64,000 bases of DNA, taken from positions 744,001 to 808,000 of the forward strand of contig CM029383.1 of the NCBI GenBank assembly GCA_017165825.1. The letters run 5' to 3'. Below the pieces are notes generated by a model. That model searched no databases and was not told where the DNA came from. It saw nothing but the letters and a program-made list of their open reading frames with translations. Made by a program: the position numbers and the translations under genes. Shown here in pieces: positions 21,861-32,650 of this stretch. This stretch comes from Hepsetus odoe (lineage: Eukaryota; Chordata; Actinopteri; Characiformes; Hepsetidae). How positions within the stretch are numbered: the stretch's first letter is position 1; each line of letters starts with the position of its first letter.

Positions 21861-21990
21861 AGGACAGAAGCACTTGCCCCTGGAGTGCAGCTGTACCCAA
21901 AGGAAAGGCATCCTCCTGGCATGGGCACAAAGCCATCGACAAGGCTTCTCAGATGAGAATCACCCACAACCAGAACAAGCTGCAAAAAAA
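21850..21990 (-). pseudogene. SGNH/GDSL-like segment at the transposase N-terminus
   Basis: After a polypyrimidine-AG acceptor (TTTTTTTTGCAG on the minus strand near 21980) comes VVGDSHLRSLVDGFVPMPGG and GYSCTPGASAS. GDSH is the first block of SGNH hydrolases. An in-frame stop follows, then the frame continues directly into the transposase N-terminal part. The other SGNH blocks are missing. Confidence 0.5.
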
Positions 21991-22054
21991 AAATGATACA
22001 CAAACATTATATAAATATATATACATATTATTAATAATAATGATTAGAATAATA

Positions 22055-22570
22055 CCTGACTAGGTCTGATGCTAACACAATCCATTACTGATGTATAATG
22101 CATATACATTTGACCCTCTTTGCCTTTTTGTGTCTGTTTAAAACCCAGCAAACTTTTCAATGACGCTTATTTGATATATCTGACACTTGTTTGTATTAAA
22201 GTACAGTTAGTAGAATGTACCTGAGTAGGTCTGATGCTGACACAATCCTGTACTGATGTATAATGCATATACATTATACTCTATGTGAAATCAGGCCGAA
22301 TTATCGCCTTTTTGTGTCTGTGTTTAAAACCCAGCAAACTTTTCAATGACTTATTTAATATATCTGACACTTGTTTGTATTCAAGTACAGTTAGTAGAAT
22401 GTACCTGAGTAGGTCTGATGCTGACACAATCCTGTACTGATGTATAATGCATATACATTATACTCTATATGTGAAATCTGAGCCAGTGTAAGCCTTTGTG
22501 TCCATGTTTAAAACCCAGCAAACTTTTCAATGATGCTTATTTGATATATCTGACACCTGTTTATACTTTT
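22055..22570. repeat. Three tandem units of about 165-184 bp
   Basis: Units start with CCTGAGTAGGTCTGATGCTG at 22220 and 22404 and a variant at 22055, and end with TTGATATATCTGACAC. Only a few differences separate the last two units. Confidence 0.9.
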
Positions 22571-22629
22571 TTCTTTTTTAGTTCATACTATTATTTTAAT
22601 TATATGTATATAATTAGTATTATATAATA

Positions 22630-22675
22630 TATATTATATATATAAGTATTATATTATATTAGTATAAGTATTATA

Positions 22676-22745
<70 letters not shown>

Positions 22746-22760
22746 TATATCATGTAATAC
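22630..22760. repeat. (TA)n and (ATAC)n microsatellite
   Basis: Long AT-alternating tract with (TA)n at 22680-22708 and seven ACAT-type units at 22710-22740, then (AT)n. Confidence 0.95.
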
Positions 22761-23526
22761 TATCACAGGAGTCATTTACATAAGTGGGAATCTATTACAA
22801 AATATATATATATTTTTTTTTTTGTTTTGTTTTTTTGTTACCAAATCCAGTAAAAATTATTTAAAATGCATTGAAATCAATAAGAGAAGAAATGCTTTAG
22901 TTTTTTATTGACACAGGTTGTGAATATCAGGTATTGCTGCAGCAGCATTATATATTGAAGGAAGCCTTTCACCTTCTTTCCTTGTTGAAACTCAGGAATA
23001 GAAGTCTTGTGGAAAAAGCCTGTTCTGGAAGACCGCGGCCACTTCTCCACCTTGTGTCTGAAGCCAGTACCGTAGTAATCCATCACTGTAGACTTTATCA
23101 GTTAACACAGACTGAATTACATTTGCGACTTCATAATGTGATAAATAATAATAATTATTATAAAAATAGAAATGTGAATATTCTTATATGATTTATATAT
23201 AATACAAAAGTATAAGGTGGTTTGTACATTAAAAAAATAAAGAAATCTTATCACCAATATTTATATATGAAAATACATCATAACGACAACACTATTTTTA
23301 CCTTTAATCCACAAAAGAGGCTGAAATGAATCGCTTTGGCAATGAAATATGCAGCAAAATCTCGGTGTAGTCTCACGGAACCGCAAGCCACCTCGATATC
23401 TAAAGCGTAAGCCTTTAAATTTGAAAAATGCATCCTTGGTAACCACGACAACAGAAGTACTTCCGGTTCGTTATTCTTGCTAGGTTCACGCTACTCTCCT
23501 TCTCTGCCTTCTTCCTGGCAGACGGG

Positions 23527-24208
23527 CTAGTAGTACTGGGTTGGGGGTCGACTCAATTGATGCTGCTTTTCATATTGCGAAGGGCCTTCTTGGTCATTTT
23601 CTGCCGACTTCCTGTTTTCCGTGTGACGGACAGCCTTCCTTGCCGATGTGCCGCTTTGTGCCGCGGGTGGCCTTCTTTGCCGACGTCCCATGTTGAATGA
23701 CGCAGGGGGCATTTTCCGCCATCTTCCTGCACTGAATGATGCAGGGGGCATTTTCCACTGTCTTCCCGTGTTGAATGGCGCAGGGGGCATCCACTACCTA
23801 CGTCTAACTTTGAATGACGCAAGGGAAATTCTCCGCCATCCTCCCGCTTCCCGGGGTGGGAAAAGACATGTGGCTTAAAACATCCACGCACCGCTATATC
23901 TTCACGGCTAGAGAGGCCAGCCTCTGAAGAAGGAATTCATACCAGTCCATGCCCCATGCTATTGATGAGCGGGATAGCCGAAGTCAGCTGCGTCAGACGT
24001 TGCTCGAGCTCCCTGGCTGTGGCCACCGGCATCCATTGCACCCACTTCTCGCCCTCCAGTCGCTCACAGAGGTCTGCTGAAACCCTCGTCTCCCAGGTTT
24101 TTATGAGCTGCAACGTCTTTCCAATTGTGGCTGCTATCATCCACAACCCCCACTCTTGTTCGCTCTCCTGACTCACGACGTCCGGGTTCCATCCAGGTGG
24201 CTCAATTC
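23527..24208 (-). CDS. 5' frame(s) with minisatellite, copy AB
   Basis: 24308-23937 overlaps the LTR end and has a helical charged region (SADLCERLEGEKWVQWMP, ARELEQRLTQL). 23891-23527 carries at least four minisatellite units of about 36 bp (GCGTCATTCAACATGGGA-type) translating as NAPCVIQHGK-like or CPLRHST-like repeats in different frames, then a Pro-rich stretch and RKKAE. The repeats, the Pro-rich end and RKKAE are shared with copy 1. No known domain. The frame is broken between the halves. Confidence 0.5.
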
Positions 24209-24447
24209 TATAACGGTGGCGGGGTGCAGGAAGGACGACTGCGCTGAACCAGGGATCCGGAACATAACTATTATTCATACTAAACAAACCATGATACAAG
24301 GACTGCAATTCTGATCAAAACAAGACACAAGGAACTGCAGTCAAGACAAGATATTAAAACCACCATTAACTGTAGGCTTCACCTAGTGAATGAGCCAGCG
24401 CCCTCTACCGTGCCCAAAACAAAACTCACCTTTGACAGGCTGTGACA
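24209..24447 (-). repeat. 5' LTR of copy AB (promoter region deleted)
   Basis: Matches the 3' LTR start and end, but a deletion of about 115 bases between GAGGGCGC and CTCATTCACTAGG removes the TATTTAAG and GAGTCAGAACAGAG boxes. Flanked on the right by CAGGG. Confidence 0.85.
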
Positions 24448-25611
24448 CAGGGTGTGTATTTTCTCAGTTTCAAATTTCCTCTGCAAACAAGCTTTGCTGA
24501 GGACATGATGTTTGAGTTCTTCCTGGATTGTTTACTATGCCAATGAATAGGTTGGATGCATGCTATGTCAAATAAAAAAGAAACTGCCATGTGACAGCAA
24601 CACAACAACAATACATTTGGCTCCAGTCACACAAAAATCTGGGGAGAAAATGTATTTAGCCACAGCACTGACCTACATTAGCTACATATGCTGTAACAAT
24701 TTAGTGAGGACTACGTTTAATACTAAAGCACTGGCTTTTACTGACTAAACAAGTGTATTGCCAGTGTCACACTTGTCACACCACTTTACCTTCACACATG
24801 GATTGTTTACAGCTCCACACATTTATTATATAATGTGAACCCATTTAATGCCATTTAATCAGGAGGTCATATACAGCTTGAGTGGTCTTACACACCCCAA
24901 TCAACAGAAACATTTACAATGTAAAAATGAAAAAAAAAAAAAGGACAAGAAAGAGGGCAAGCTACTAGGGTCCTTTTGTCCAGTGTATCTTAATCACAGA
25001 ACACCCAAAACCACAGATAATCCTCATCATGTAAGAGTCCACACAAAAAAAAATATATTTGCATTTTAGCCCATTTGATTACTATCTGAAATAAGTAAAC
25101 ACATTATATGGTTATTTTTTTGTTAATTTATTTATTCAACAAACAATGAACAAACATGGGTCACTTGCACTATTAAAAAATAAACACATTGAAAGCATAG
25201 CTTCATGACTTACTATGTACCACCATGCAAAACAAATAAGCCAGTAAGGGTTTTAATATTATTCTGAGATCAGTGACCTTTTATCCAGTGTGTTGTGGTG
25301 CCATTTTGAAAAGGGCGGCCATGACAAGAAAGAATTAACACACAAGAATCTACCACAAACACACACACTGATCAGTTCTCACATACACAGCTGGTTGGAA
25401 AGGACAAGGGCATTGCTTTGTTCTACAAGGAGTTCAGGATAAATCCTTTTTTAGAATGTTTAGTGGTAGGAATTATAGTGCAACCAATCCATTTCTTTCT
25501 TGTCATGACAAAGAAAAGATGTGGTTGCTAAAGGTTAAAAACAGGACATTGTATGAATGAAAATAGAAAAACAAAAAAATACTGAGCACTTGAAGAGTCA
25601 TAGGTCCAAAC
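24448..25611. other. No gene seen
   Basis: AT-rich DNA with short frames only. No repeat family recognised. Confidence 0.5.
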
Positions 25612-25854
25612 TCATGTGAAAACCCTTGTCATTGTGAAATGCAGCACAGCACATCAGAATGAAATTCAACTTCTGCGTTTCACCCATACACACACACGTG
25701 CATCAGGGGGCAGCTATTGAAAGCGCTCAGGGAATAGTGACGGAGATGGTACCTTGCTCAAGGGTACCTCAGGGCAACCTATTGGTAAGGGAATCAAACC
25801 CAAAATCTTCCTATCCAGGGCCGACTCCCTAACCACTAGCCCACTGCTGCCCCA
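25612..25854 (-). repeat. tRNA-derived SINE (GGCAGCGGTGG type)
   Basis: Minus strand begins GGGGCAGCAGTGGGCTAGTGG and ends in the ACAAGGGTTTTCAC tail. Same family as 15026-15272. Confidence 0.85.
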
Positions 25855-27599
25855 GAAGTGGGATGTCCAGAGAGCAATTACAAACGGGTAAGATGCAACA
25901 TCAACAAAATTCAACTTTCCAGTGTCTTGTGAATAAGATTAATCTTTCTGATAGCACTGCTGAAATGGGGAGTGATGGAAGTTACAGAAGTGATAAAAAT
26001 AAATCCTTAACTGCCACTCCAGTGCATCTAACAAGTCACAGAGGCCTATAGCTGTGTGATAAGGAGTAATGGGTTAGACACAATAGTATTGCTAAAGGCT
26101 ATTGCTTTCATCAATATTACATCAGAGTTCACAGCAACTACCATGACAGCTACTGATATCCTTTTCAATCCACAGTCACGTATCACACATAGTGTGTGAC
26201 AGCCATCAATCAGAGTGATTATGCAGCAGCAGAAATCCATAATCTGCCATGAAGGACATGATAGTGAAATTATGGGGTGATCTTTGGTTCAAGGATAATA
26301 GGACTGCCAACTATGGGAAACTGTAGTGCTAGTCTGCTCATGTTTACTCAGTCATTTGTATGTGATTGTCTATCTAGTGAAAGACTATCATTTGGATTGT
26401 AAAATATATATAGTCTGCTTCTTGCACATTCCAAGGTTTTCCATCAGTGCATAAATCTATTCTGCCATTAATTTCTTATCCATATTAGCAATATATAATA
26501 AAAAAAAGTTAATCACTAACATTACAAAAACAGTTTAAGAAAACATTTTTAAAAAATTAAGAAAAAGTGAAAAAAGTCTATTTTAAGAATGCATTTGGAG
26601 GAACATTTTAGATCCAGAAAACTGTATATCGAAGAGTAGCTCTTGTGAGAAAATGTTTAACCTGTCACATGAAACAGCCCCATTAACAACAAGGTGAATC
26701 TCCTCCCAGGTTGCTGAAATAGCTGTGAGTGAAATGGAAGCAAAGCTATTAATCTTGTGCAGCATTAATAATTTCCCATGTTTACTTTGCATGGTACAGC
26801 CCATCTGCAGCCTAATGAAACACTGGGATGGGAATTAGAACAGACAAGCTTATATTAATACCTCTACTACTGATCCCACTGGCAAAATGACTGGCTGGGG
26901 AACGATATCTTTAATACAACCAAATACAACATGGTACTGTATAAAAAGAAAACGTTATACTGTTAGGAAACCTTTCAATCATTAGAGAATGTTTGGAATC
27001 AAGCTTTGATGAGCCTTCAGCACGTACAAAAAAAAAGTTGTTGTTTTTGGTCTCAAGCATTACTATTTGTATCGTAAAATCAACTAGGAAAGCCCAAATC
27101 TTAGTAAAGTCAAAAAGATATGCTGAAACTTGATTAATTTTGACTTCAATTAAAAATTGGAAACTGTGGTATGATCTCAGCTATCTTTAAAATAGTTGTG
27201 CTCCAAAATTCTTGTGCATTTACCCCACCTTCATAACTCTCTACTTCCCTCTTTTTGCACCATGCTGAGCCTACTTGACCCAGATTGGCCTAAGAGCCCT
27301 CACCATGTAATGAGGCCTGACTCATTACTTAGGGGTACGCTTTTATGACATTCTTGAACACCAGGCTAAGAATCCAAGGTTACATGCTTAAATGAGATGA
27401 ATCCCTAAAGTAAGAACACTGAACTTTACTCAATAACTGTGTATGCAGTCCCCTTCAGTGGTTCTGGAGCAGCAAGCCCTATTCATTTGTTTTTGTTATG
27501 CACTAAAGACATTTAGAGTAGAGTGATCTTTTGATGTTGGTAACAATCCAAGTAAACCACACATACAAATTAAATCAAAACAAATTAGTCCATACAATA
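25855..27599. other. No gene seen; possible conserved noncoding DNA
   Basis: No recognisable frame. 26580-26830 is not repeat-like and has balanced composition, so it could be a conserved noncoding element, but nothing in the sequence alone proves it. Confidence 0.4.
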
Positions 27600-29230
27600 G
27601 GTAAGCGAGCAGAGCACCATTGAGGGGTGATGAACAGAATGTGGGTGATGAGAGAAGGTTGGATAACATGAGGATATTGAACAAGGAAGTGCAGCAAATT
27701 AGCTAGATGGAAGTATAAGGGCAGCTATTAGAAGGAGGAAGACTGGAAAAGCTGTTGGTCCAGATGACCAACCTGTGGATGCATGGGGAGATAGCAAAGA
27801 AGTTTCTAAACAGATTATTTAACACAATATTAGAAAGTCAAGAAGACTTGTACTGAAAGCAATTTTCAAGCAATGTTAATATAAAGAGGGATAAAACTGA
27901 TCAGCCACATCATAAATATAGGAAAGAGTAGTGGAAGCTAAGTTAAGAAAAGAGGTGATGATTAGTGAGCAGCAATATGGGTTCATGCTGAGAAATAGCA
28001 GTACAAATGCAATGTTTGAGTGTGTTGATGGAGAAGTACAGAGGTCAGGAGGAGATGCATTGTGCCTTTGTGGACTTGGAAAAAGCATGAGAGGTTGTCT
28101 AGAGAGGAGTTGTGATTTTGTTTGAGGAAGTTAGGTGCTACAGAGAAGTATGTGAGAGTAGTTCAGGATATGTATGAGGACAGTCTGACAGTGGGGAGAT
28201 CTGCAGTGGGAGTGACAGATGCATTTAAGATAGATTCATCTGTCTTGTTCTTGTTTGCAATTGTAATGGACAGGTTGACGGACGTCTCCATGGACAATGA
28301 TGTTTGTTGATGATATCGTGATCTGTAGCAAGAAGCTTGAGGAGAACCAGGTGATATGCTCTAGAGAGGAGAGGAATGAAAGTGACAACCCTTGTCCTTG
28401 TGAAATGCAGCACACACAATGAAATTCAACCTCTGCGTTTCACCCATACACATAGCAACGGGGATGGTACCTTGCTCAAGGGTACCTCAGGGTAAACTAC
28501 TGGTGAGGCCAACTCCCTAACCACTAGGCCACCACTGTCCCTGAGTAGGACAAGGACAGACTACGAGTGTTGATCGATTTGATGGATTTTATTTAATATT
28601 TTTCCATTTGATTTGTTGGAGAATCCAACAGTGTGAATGAAAGGGAGGAAAGTGGAATGGTTAGGATACAAGGGGTAGAGGTGACAAAAGTGGAGGAATT
28701 TAAATACTTGGGATCAACAGTTCAAAGTAACAGCGAGTGTGAAAGAGAGGTGAAGAGAGTACAGGCAGGTTGGAAAGGGTGAATAAGAGTGACTAGAGTG
28801 ATCTGTGACAGACGGTTACCAGCAAGAGTGAAAGGGAAGGTTCACAGGACAGTAGTGAGATATGTCATACAGGTTAGAGACAGTGGTGCTGGAGGTGTCA
28901 GAGTTAAAGATGCTGAGATTTTCGTTGGGTGATTTGGATGGACAGGATTAGAAATGAGTATATTAGAGGGACAGCTCAGGTTAGATGTTTTGGAGACAAG
29001 GTTAGAGAGGCAAGGTTGCATTTGGACATGTCCAGAGGAGAGACGAGGATGGGAGGAGGAGGAGGAGGAAAGAGGAAAAGAGGAAGGCCAAAGAGGAGGT
29101 TTATGGATGTGGTGAGTGAGGACATGAATGTGGTCGGTTTAAAGGAGGAAGATGCAGAGGACAGGAAGAAATGGAGACAGCTGATCCGCTGTCGCGACCC
29201 CTAAATGAGAGCAGCTAAAAGACAAGGAAG
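27600..29230 (+). mobile_element. RTE-type LINE, broken
   Basis: Plus-strand pieces of the family: EEGRLEKLLVQM-like start, then VMISEQQYGFMLRNSSTNAM (27950), a VRVVQDMYEDSLTVGRSAVG stretch (28140-28220), VDDIVICSKKLEENQ-like palm region near 28315, then MDRIRNEYIRGTAQVRCFGD (28930) and KRGRPKRRFMDVVSEDMNVV (29070), ending RCRDP. Stops and frame shifts are frequent. A SINE has inserted at 28378-28542. Confidence 0.8.
28378..28542 (-). repeat. SINE (GGCAGCGGTGG type) in the RTE LINE
   Basis: Begins GGGACAGTGGTGGCCTAGTGG on the minus strand and ends GACAAGGGTTGTCACTTTC. The middle is shortened compared with other copies. Confidence 0.8.
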
Positions 29231-29279
29231 AAGAAAAAGATGTGAACATTTCTTAATAAAGGACAGAATATTTAAATAA

Positions 29280-30424
29280 TTTCACATATCCGGGATGCAG
29301 GGTTGAAGTTTTCAGTTAGTACTCTGGCACATAACCTTGGTTTTATTTTCGATTCAAATCTTTCATATAATCCCCTTGTTAATGCAGTTGCGAAGACATG
29401 CTTCCTGCAACTTCGGAACATTGCCAAACTACAGCGTTTTCTGTCAATGGAAGACACGGCGAAAGTAGTACATGCATTTGTATACAGTAGATTAGATAAC
29501 TGTAATGCCTTACTTTCTGGAAGCCGCTAGGATTGTTAGCAGGAGCAGGAAGTATGACCACATAACTCCCATACTCTCCTCGCTTCACTAGCTTCCTTTT
29601 AGGTACAGGGCTGACTTCAAGGTCCTCCTCTTAACCTACAAGGCACTTAAAGGTCTTGCCCCAATATACCTAACCGAACTACTTAATACCTACACACCTA
29701 ATCGCCCACTTAGATCCCAGAATAAAGATCTCCTAATTGTCCCTTGCATAAATAAATGTATAAGGGGCACGAGCTTTCAGTTACAGGGCCCCTAGATTGT
29801 GGAACAGCTTGCCTGCTTACATATGGGATGCCGAATCAGTCTCAGTCTTTAAATCACGGCTGAAGACTTACTTTTTTAGTTTAGCTTACCCGCACCAATC
29901 ACCATAGTGCACCATTACTAATGTCGCTGGTGCTGCTGTACATGCCATCGAACTGTTGTTTCATTTCTGTGTCTGTCACTACTGGATCCTGCTCACTACT
30001 GACCCCTTCATTCTATTTCTCTCCCCACATGTCCGTGGGGGCCCGCTGTGGTCATCACCTGAGTCCAATGCCGAGCTACCATCTGGTCTGTGTGATGCAT
30101 CTGATGCGCCTAGGGACCTTGGCGGCTCATCGGTACCTGGAAGAAACTTGGGACTCCTCACTGATCCTGGAGTTTAAAACCAAACTAAGTTTTTTACTGT
30201 TAGTATACCCAAGGGGGTTGGGTAGCCGGTTGACCTTGGACCCCCAGAGGTTTTTTTTCTCCACACAGTGGAGTTTTTGGTTCCTCTCCTTCGTAGTCGT
30301 CTGGCTTTAACATCTATTACTGTAACCTGTTCCATCATCTACCACCAATGTAAAGTGCCTTGGGGCAACTTTGTTGTTAAAGGGGCTATACAAGAATAAA
30401 TTGAATTGAATTGAATTGAAATTG
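29280..30424 (+). mobile_element. L2-type LINE 3' half
   Basis: Same family as 16051-18168, opposite strand. 29303-29530 encodes LRNIAKLQRFLSMEDTAKVV and AFVYSRLDNCNALLSGSR, followed at 29530 by a deletion of about 40 bases relative to the other copy. The 3' end is GGGGCTATACAAGAATAAAT with GAATT repeats. The frames at 29921-30310 are 3' untranslated sequence. Confidence 0.85.
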
Positions 30425-30646
30425 AAATATTTGTCTTTCTCTAAAATATCACATTTTTTCACATGACTGTATTTATATGTACATCTTTATATGTTCCATG
30501 CTACCCTTTTAATTCAAATTCAAGCTAGATAGCTGAGAAGAGCAGTTAAAATCAAAGGATTCACCTTCAGTCTCAGACTCTACTAAAGCAAAACTGGAGG
30601 TACAGAGAGACATAAGACACAAAGTGCATAGTAAGATACAAAGTGC

Positions 30647-30772
30647 ATAAAGGATTGCTCCTCCTCTCACAAACCATTCTGCATTACACTGATAGGCCTC
30701 TGCCTATCATAAAGGATTGCTCCTCCTCTCACAAACCATTCTGCATTACACTGATAGGCCTCTGCCTATCAG
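30647..30772. repeat. 63-bp direct duplication with internal hairpin
   Basis: Units start TAAAGGATTGCTCCTCCTCT at 30648 and 30711 and look identical over the unit. Each has GATAGGC-CTCT-GCCTATC, a 7-bp hairpin. Confidence 0.9.
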
Positions 30773-31480
30773 ACAGCTTCTAATAGTTTTAATGAGAGAT
30801 AAAAGAAATGTTTGTATCCTGTTTTTGAAGTACAGTTGTTCTAATTATAACAGACATTTCATAAGCACAGTCAAGGACCTGATTTACATTTTTACACTGA
30901 TGGGAGCAAAAGGCAGCAAGTCACGTTCAATTAGTGGAGGAGACTGACACCCTGGGCTGTAGTAATGAATTTCAGTGTGGCTGTGATAGGCTAATGCTCA
31001 TTACTGATTAACAAAAACAATGGAACAAGTGACCTGGCGTGTCATCTGGCTAACATGTTCATGCTGAAAATATCTTTACACCTATGTTGTCTTCAGTATC
31101 CCCTGTATGCCAATTATTGAAATTGAAAACTTTTTTGGGTCAGTGTTTCATTGTAATTAGTTTATATTGAGCGTTATGCAGTGAATTGAGCTCTATTGCA
31201 CACATACAGAATACAAACATTCCTAGAAAACAAATACAAAAGGGAACTTGGATAAACCTTAAATGTCTAAATATTTTACATACAATGGAAACTGCATAAT
31301 TTCAGCTTCCAGAAACACGGCTGTAGTTTGACTTTGCTCTACAATCCTCTGTGCCACTAATTCCTAACCTTAGCTGCTCTTCAAAGAGGTTTATGTGTTG
31401 AGAACATGCTTGATCCAACTAAAACAACTCAAATCTCTGAAATGGCTATATTAGGATTTAAATTTCCATTCATAAACTCT

Positions 31481-31654
31481 ATGCATTAGTCATGATAATT
31501 AACATAATTGTCACCAAGCTAATTTATTTAAATCTGCTTTCTTTCTGTTTTCATTTTAATTTAGTATAGGCTAAATAAAAATGACAACAGAAAGAAAGCA
31601 GATTTAAATAAATTAGCTTAGTGACAATTATGTTAATTTTCATGACTAATGCAT
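31481..31654. repeat. Near-perfect inverted repeat, 84-bp arms, 6-bp loop
   Basis: Arm 1 is 31481-31564 and arm 2 is 31571-31654, with loop TATAGG. Reading both arms I count four mismatches in 84. It looks like a fold-back or MITE-type element; no clear target duplication is visible. Confidence 0.92.
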
Positions 31655-31814
31655 ACATTAAGGTAATTCTGCCAATTAAACATTGCATCTGGAGGAAGAA
31701 AACAATGAGCCCAAAATTTGCCCAAATTTGTATTTCCGTCATGTTAGTGTGTGGAAAAGTGTAAACAACACAGAGGCAATTACAAAAATCATACTTCTAC
31801 CTTTATTTAAACAG

Positions 31815-31900
31815 GGGTGTCACGGTGGCGGGGTGCAGGAAGGGGAAACAGTGGGTGTGGAATCCCAGCTCAGTAATCCAGGGACTGGGAGCCTGGTAAG
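31815..31900 (-). repeat. Fragment of chimeric-family LTR end
   Basis: CACGGTGGCGGGGTGCAGGAAGG followed by AATCCAGGGACTGGGA resembles the LTR U5 end (CACCCCGCCACCGTTACA on the minus strand). Short and diverged. Confidence 0.5.
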
Positions 31901-32454
31901 CGCAGGATAATGGGTAAAGCTGTCACAATTTCAGTTGCTCCTCAAGATCATAATTAAACCAGAAATCATTGCACTTGCACATGGCCCTTTTTTTAATCTA
32001 TGAGAGCAAATATTCACATAAAAGTCAAAAGGGACCATATTTCTCTAAGCAGATATTATTCAAAATGCCATGTAGATAAGAGATCAAACCAGAACAGCAA
32101 CTCAGTGAACACACTTAAAGACTACTAAGTCACAACATTAAAACTCCCGTCAGGTGAAGTTGATAACATTGATTCTCATCACACTTGTCGAGGGGCTAAT
32201 TCATAATGATGAATAGCCACAAGTGAACAGTCAAGTACTGTATGGACTGGTCGCAAGAAAAGTGAAAACAGTCTGAGCAAATTTTTTGATGACATTTTGA
32301 TGGCTAGACCATAATGGTGTTGACAATACAGTGGTAACCTGTCAAAAAAAGGGGCCAAAGAAAGGTAAACTGAAAGAGGCCCATTGGTGCCCAAATGTGA
32401 TTTGTGTGTTTGGGGAGAGAAGGCTAGCCGAAACCTAGCAAAACATGGCACAGA
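31901..32454. other. No gene seen
   Basis: No recognised frame or repeat. Confidence 0.45.
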
Positions 32455-32650
32455 GTCATAAGTGAAAATTACTATTCTTGTCATTGCAAGGTCACAGCAC
32501 AGCACACAGTGAACCACAACAAAACTGGACCTCTGCATTAACCCATGCACACAAACACAGTGCAGCTATGATAGCGCCCGGGGAGCAGTGACAGGAACGG
32601 TACCTCAGGGCAAACAACTGGTAAGGGGTTTGAACCTGAACTAGGCCACT
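32455..32650 (-). repeat. SINE (GGCAGCGGTGG type), truncated head
   Basis: Contains GTCATTGCAAGGTCACAGCA, CTCTGCATTAACCCATGCAC and GCGCCCGGGGAGCAGTGACA blocks of the family; the tRNA head is partly deleted. Confidence 0.8.

Larger units (their letters stand above)
20557..23480 (-). mobile_element. MULE-like DNA transposon remains with SGNH-like leader exon
   Basis: Minus strand from 23480 to 20557. The last part is a 250-codon frame of a DDE-type transposase. Upstream are N-terminal frame pieces (21860-21320), an SGNH-like segment (21990-21850), an intron-like region with tandem repeats and microsatellites, and a possible first exon (23446-23304) ending at a donor-like AAAGGTAAAA. The terminal inverted repeats were not found. 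Confidence 0.55.
14936..24447 (-). mobile_element. Chimeric LTR element, copy AB, split by nested transposons
   Basis: The 3' LTR (14936-15511) and 5' LTR (24209-24447) are closely alike outside an insertion and a deletion, point the same way, and are flanked by CAAGG (14931-14935) and CAGGG (24448-24452), a near-perfect 5-bp target duplication. Between them, element sequence occurs at 15512-16050 (3' internal) and 23480-24208 (5' internal). The middle is filled with two L2-type LINEs and a MULE-like transposon. I infer one ancient insertion opened by later elements. The alternative, two separate insertions, would make the matching flanks chance. Confidence 0.65.

Noticed and set aside
23527..23891. 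A CRISPR-like array suggested by regular repeats.
   Set aside because: Unit length (about 36 bp) has no unique spacers; it is a minisatellite in an element of a eukaryotic genome.
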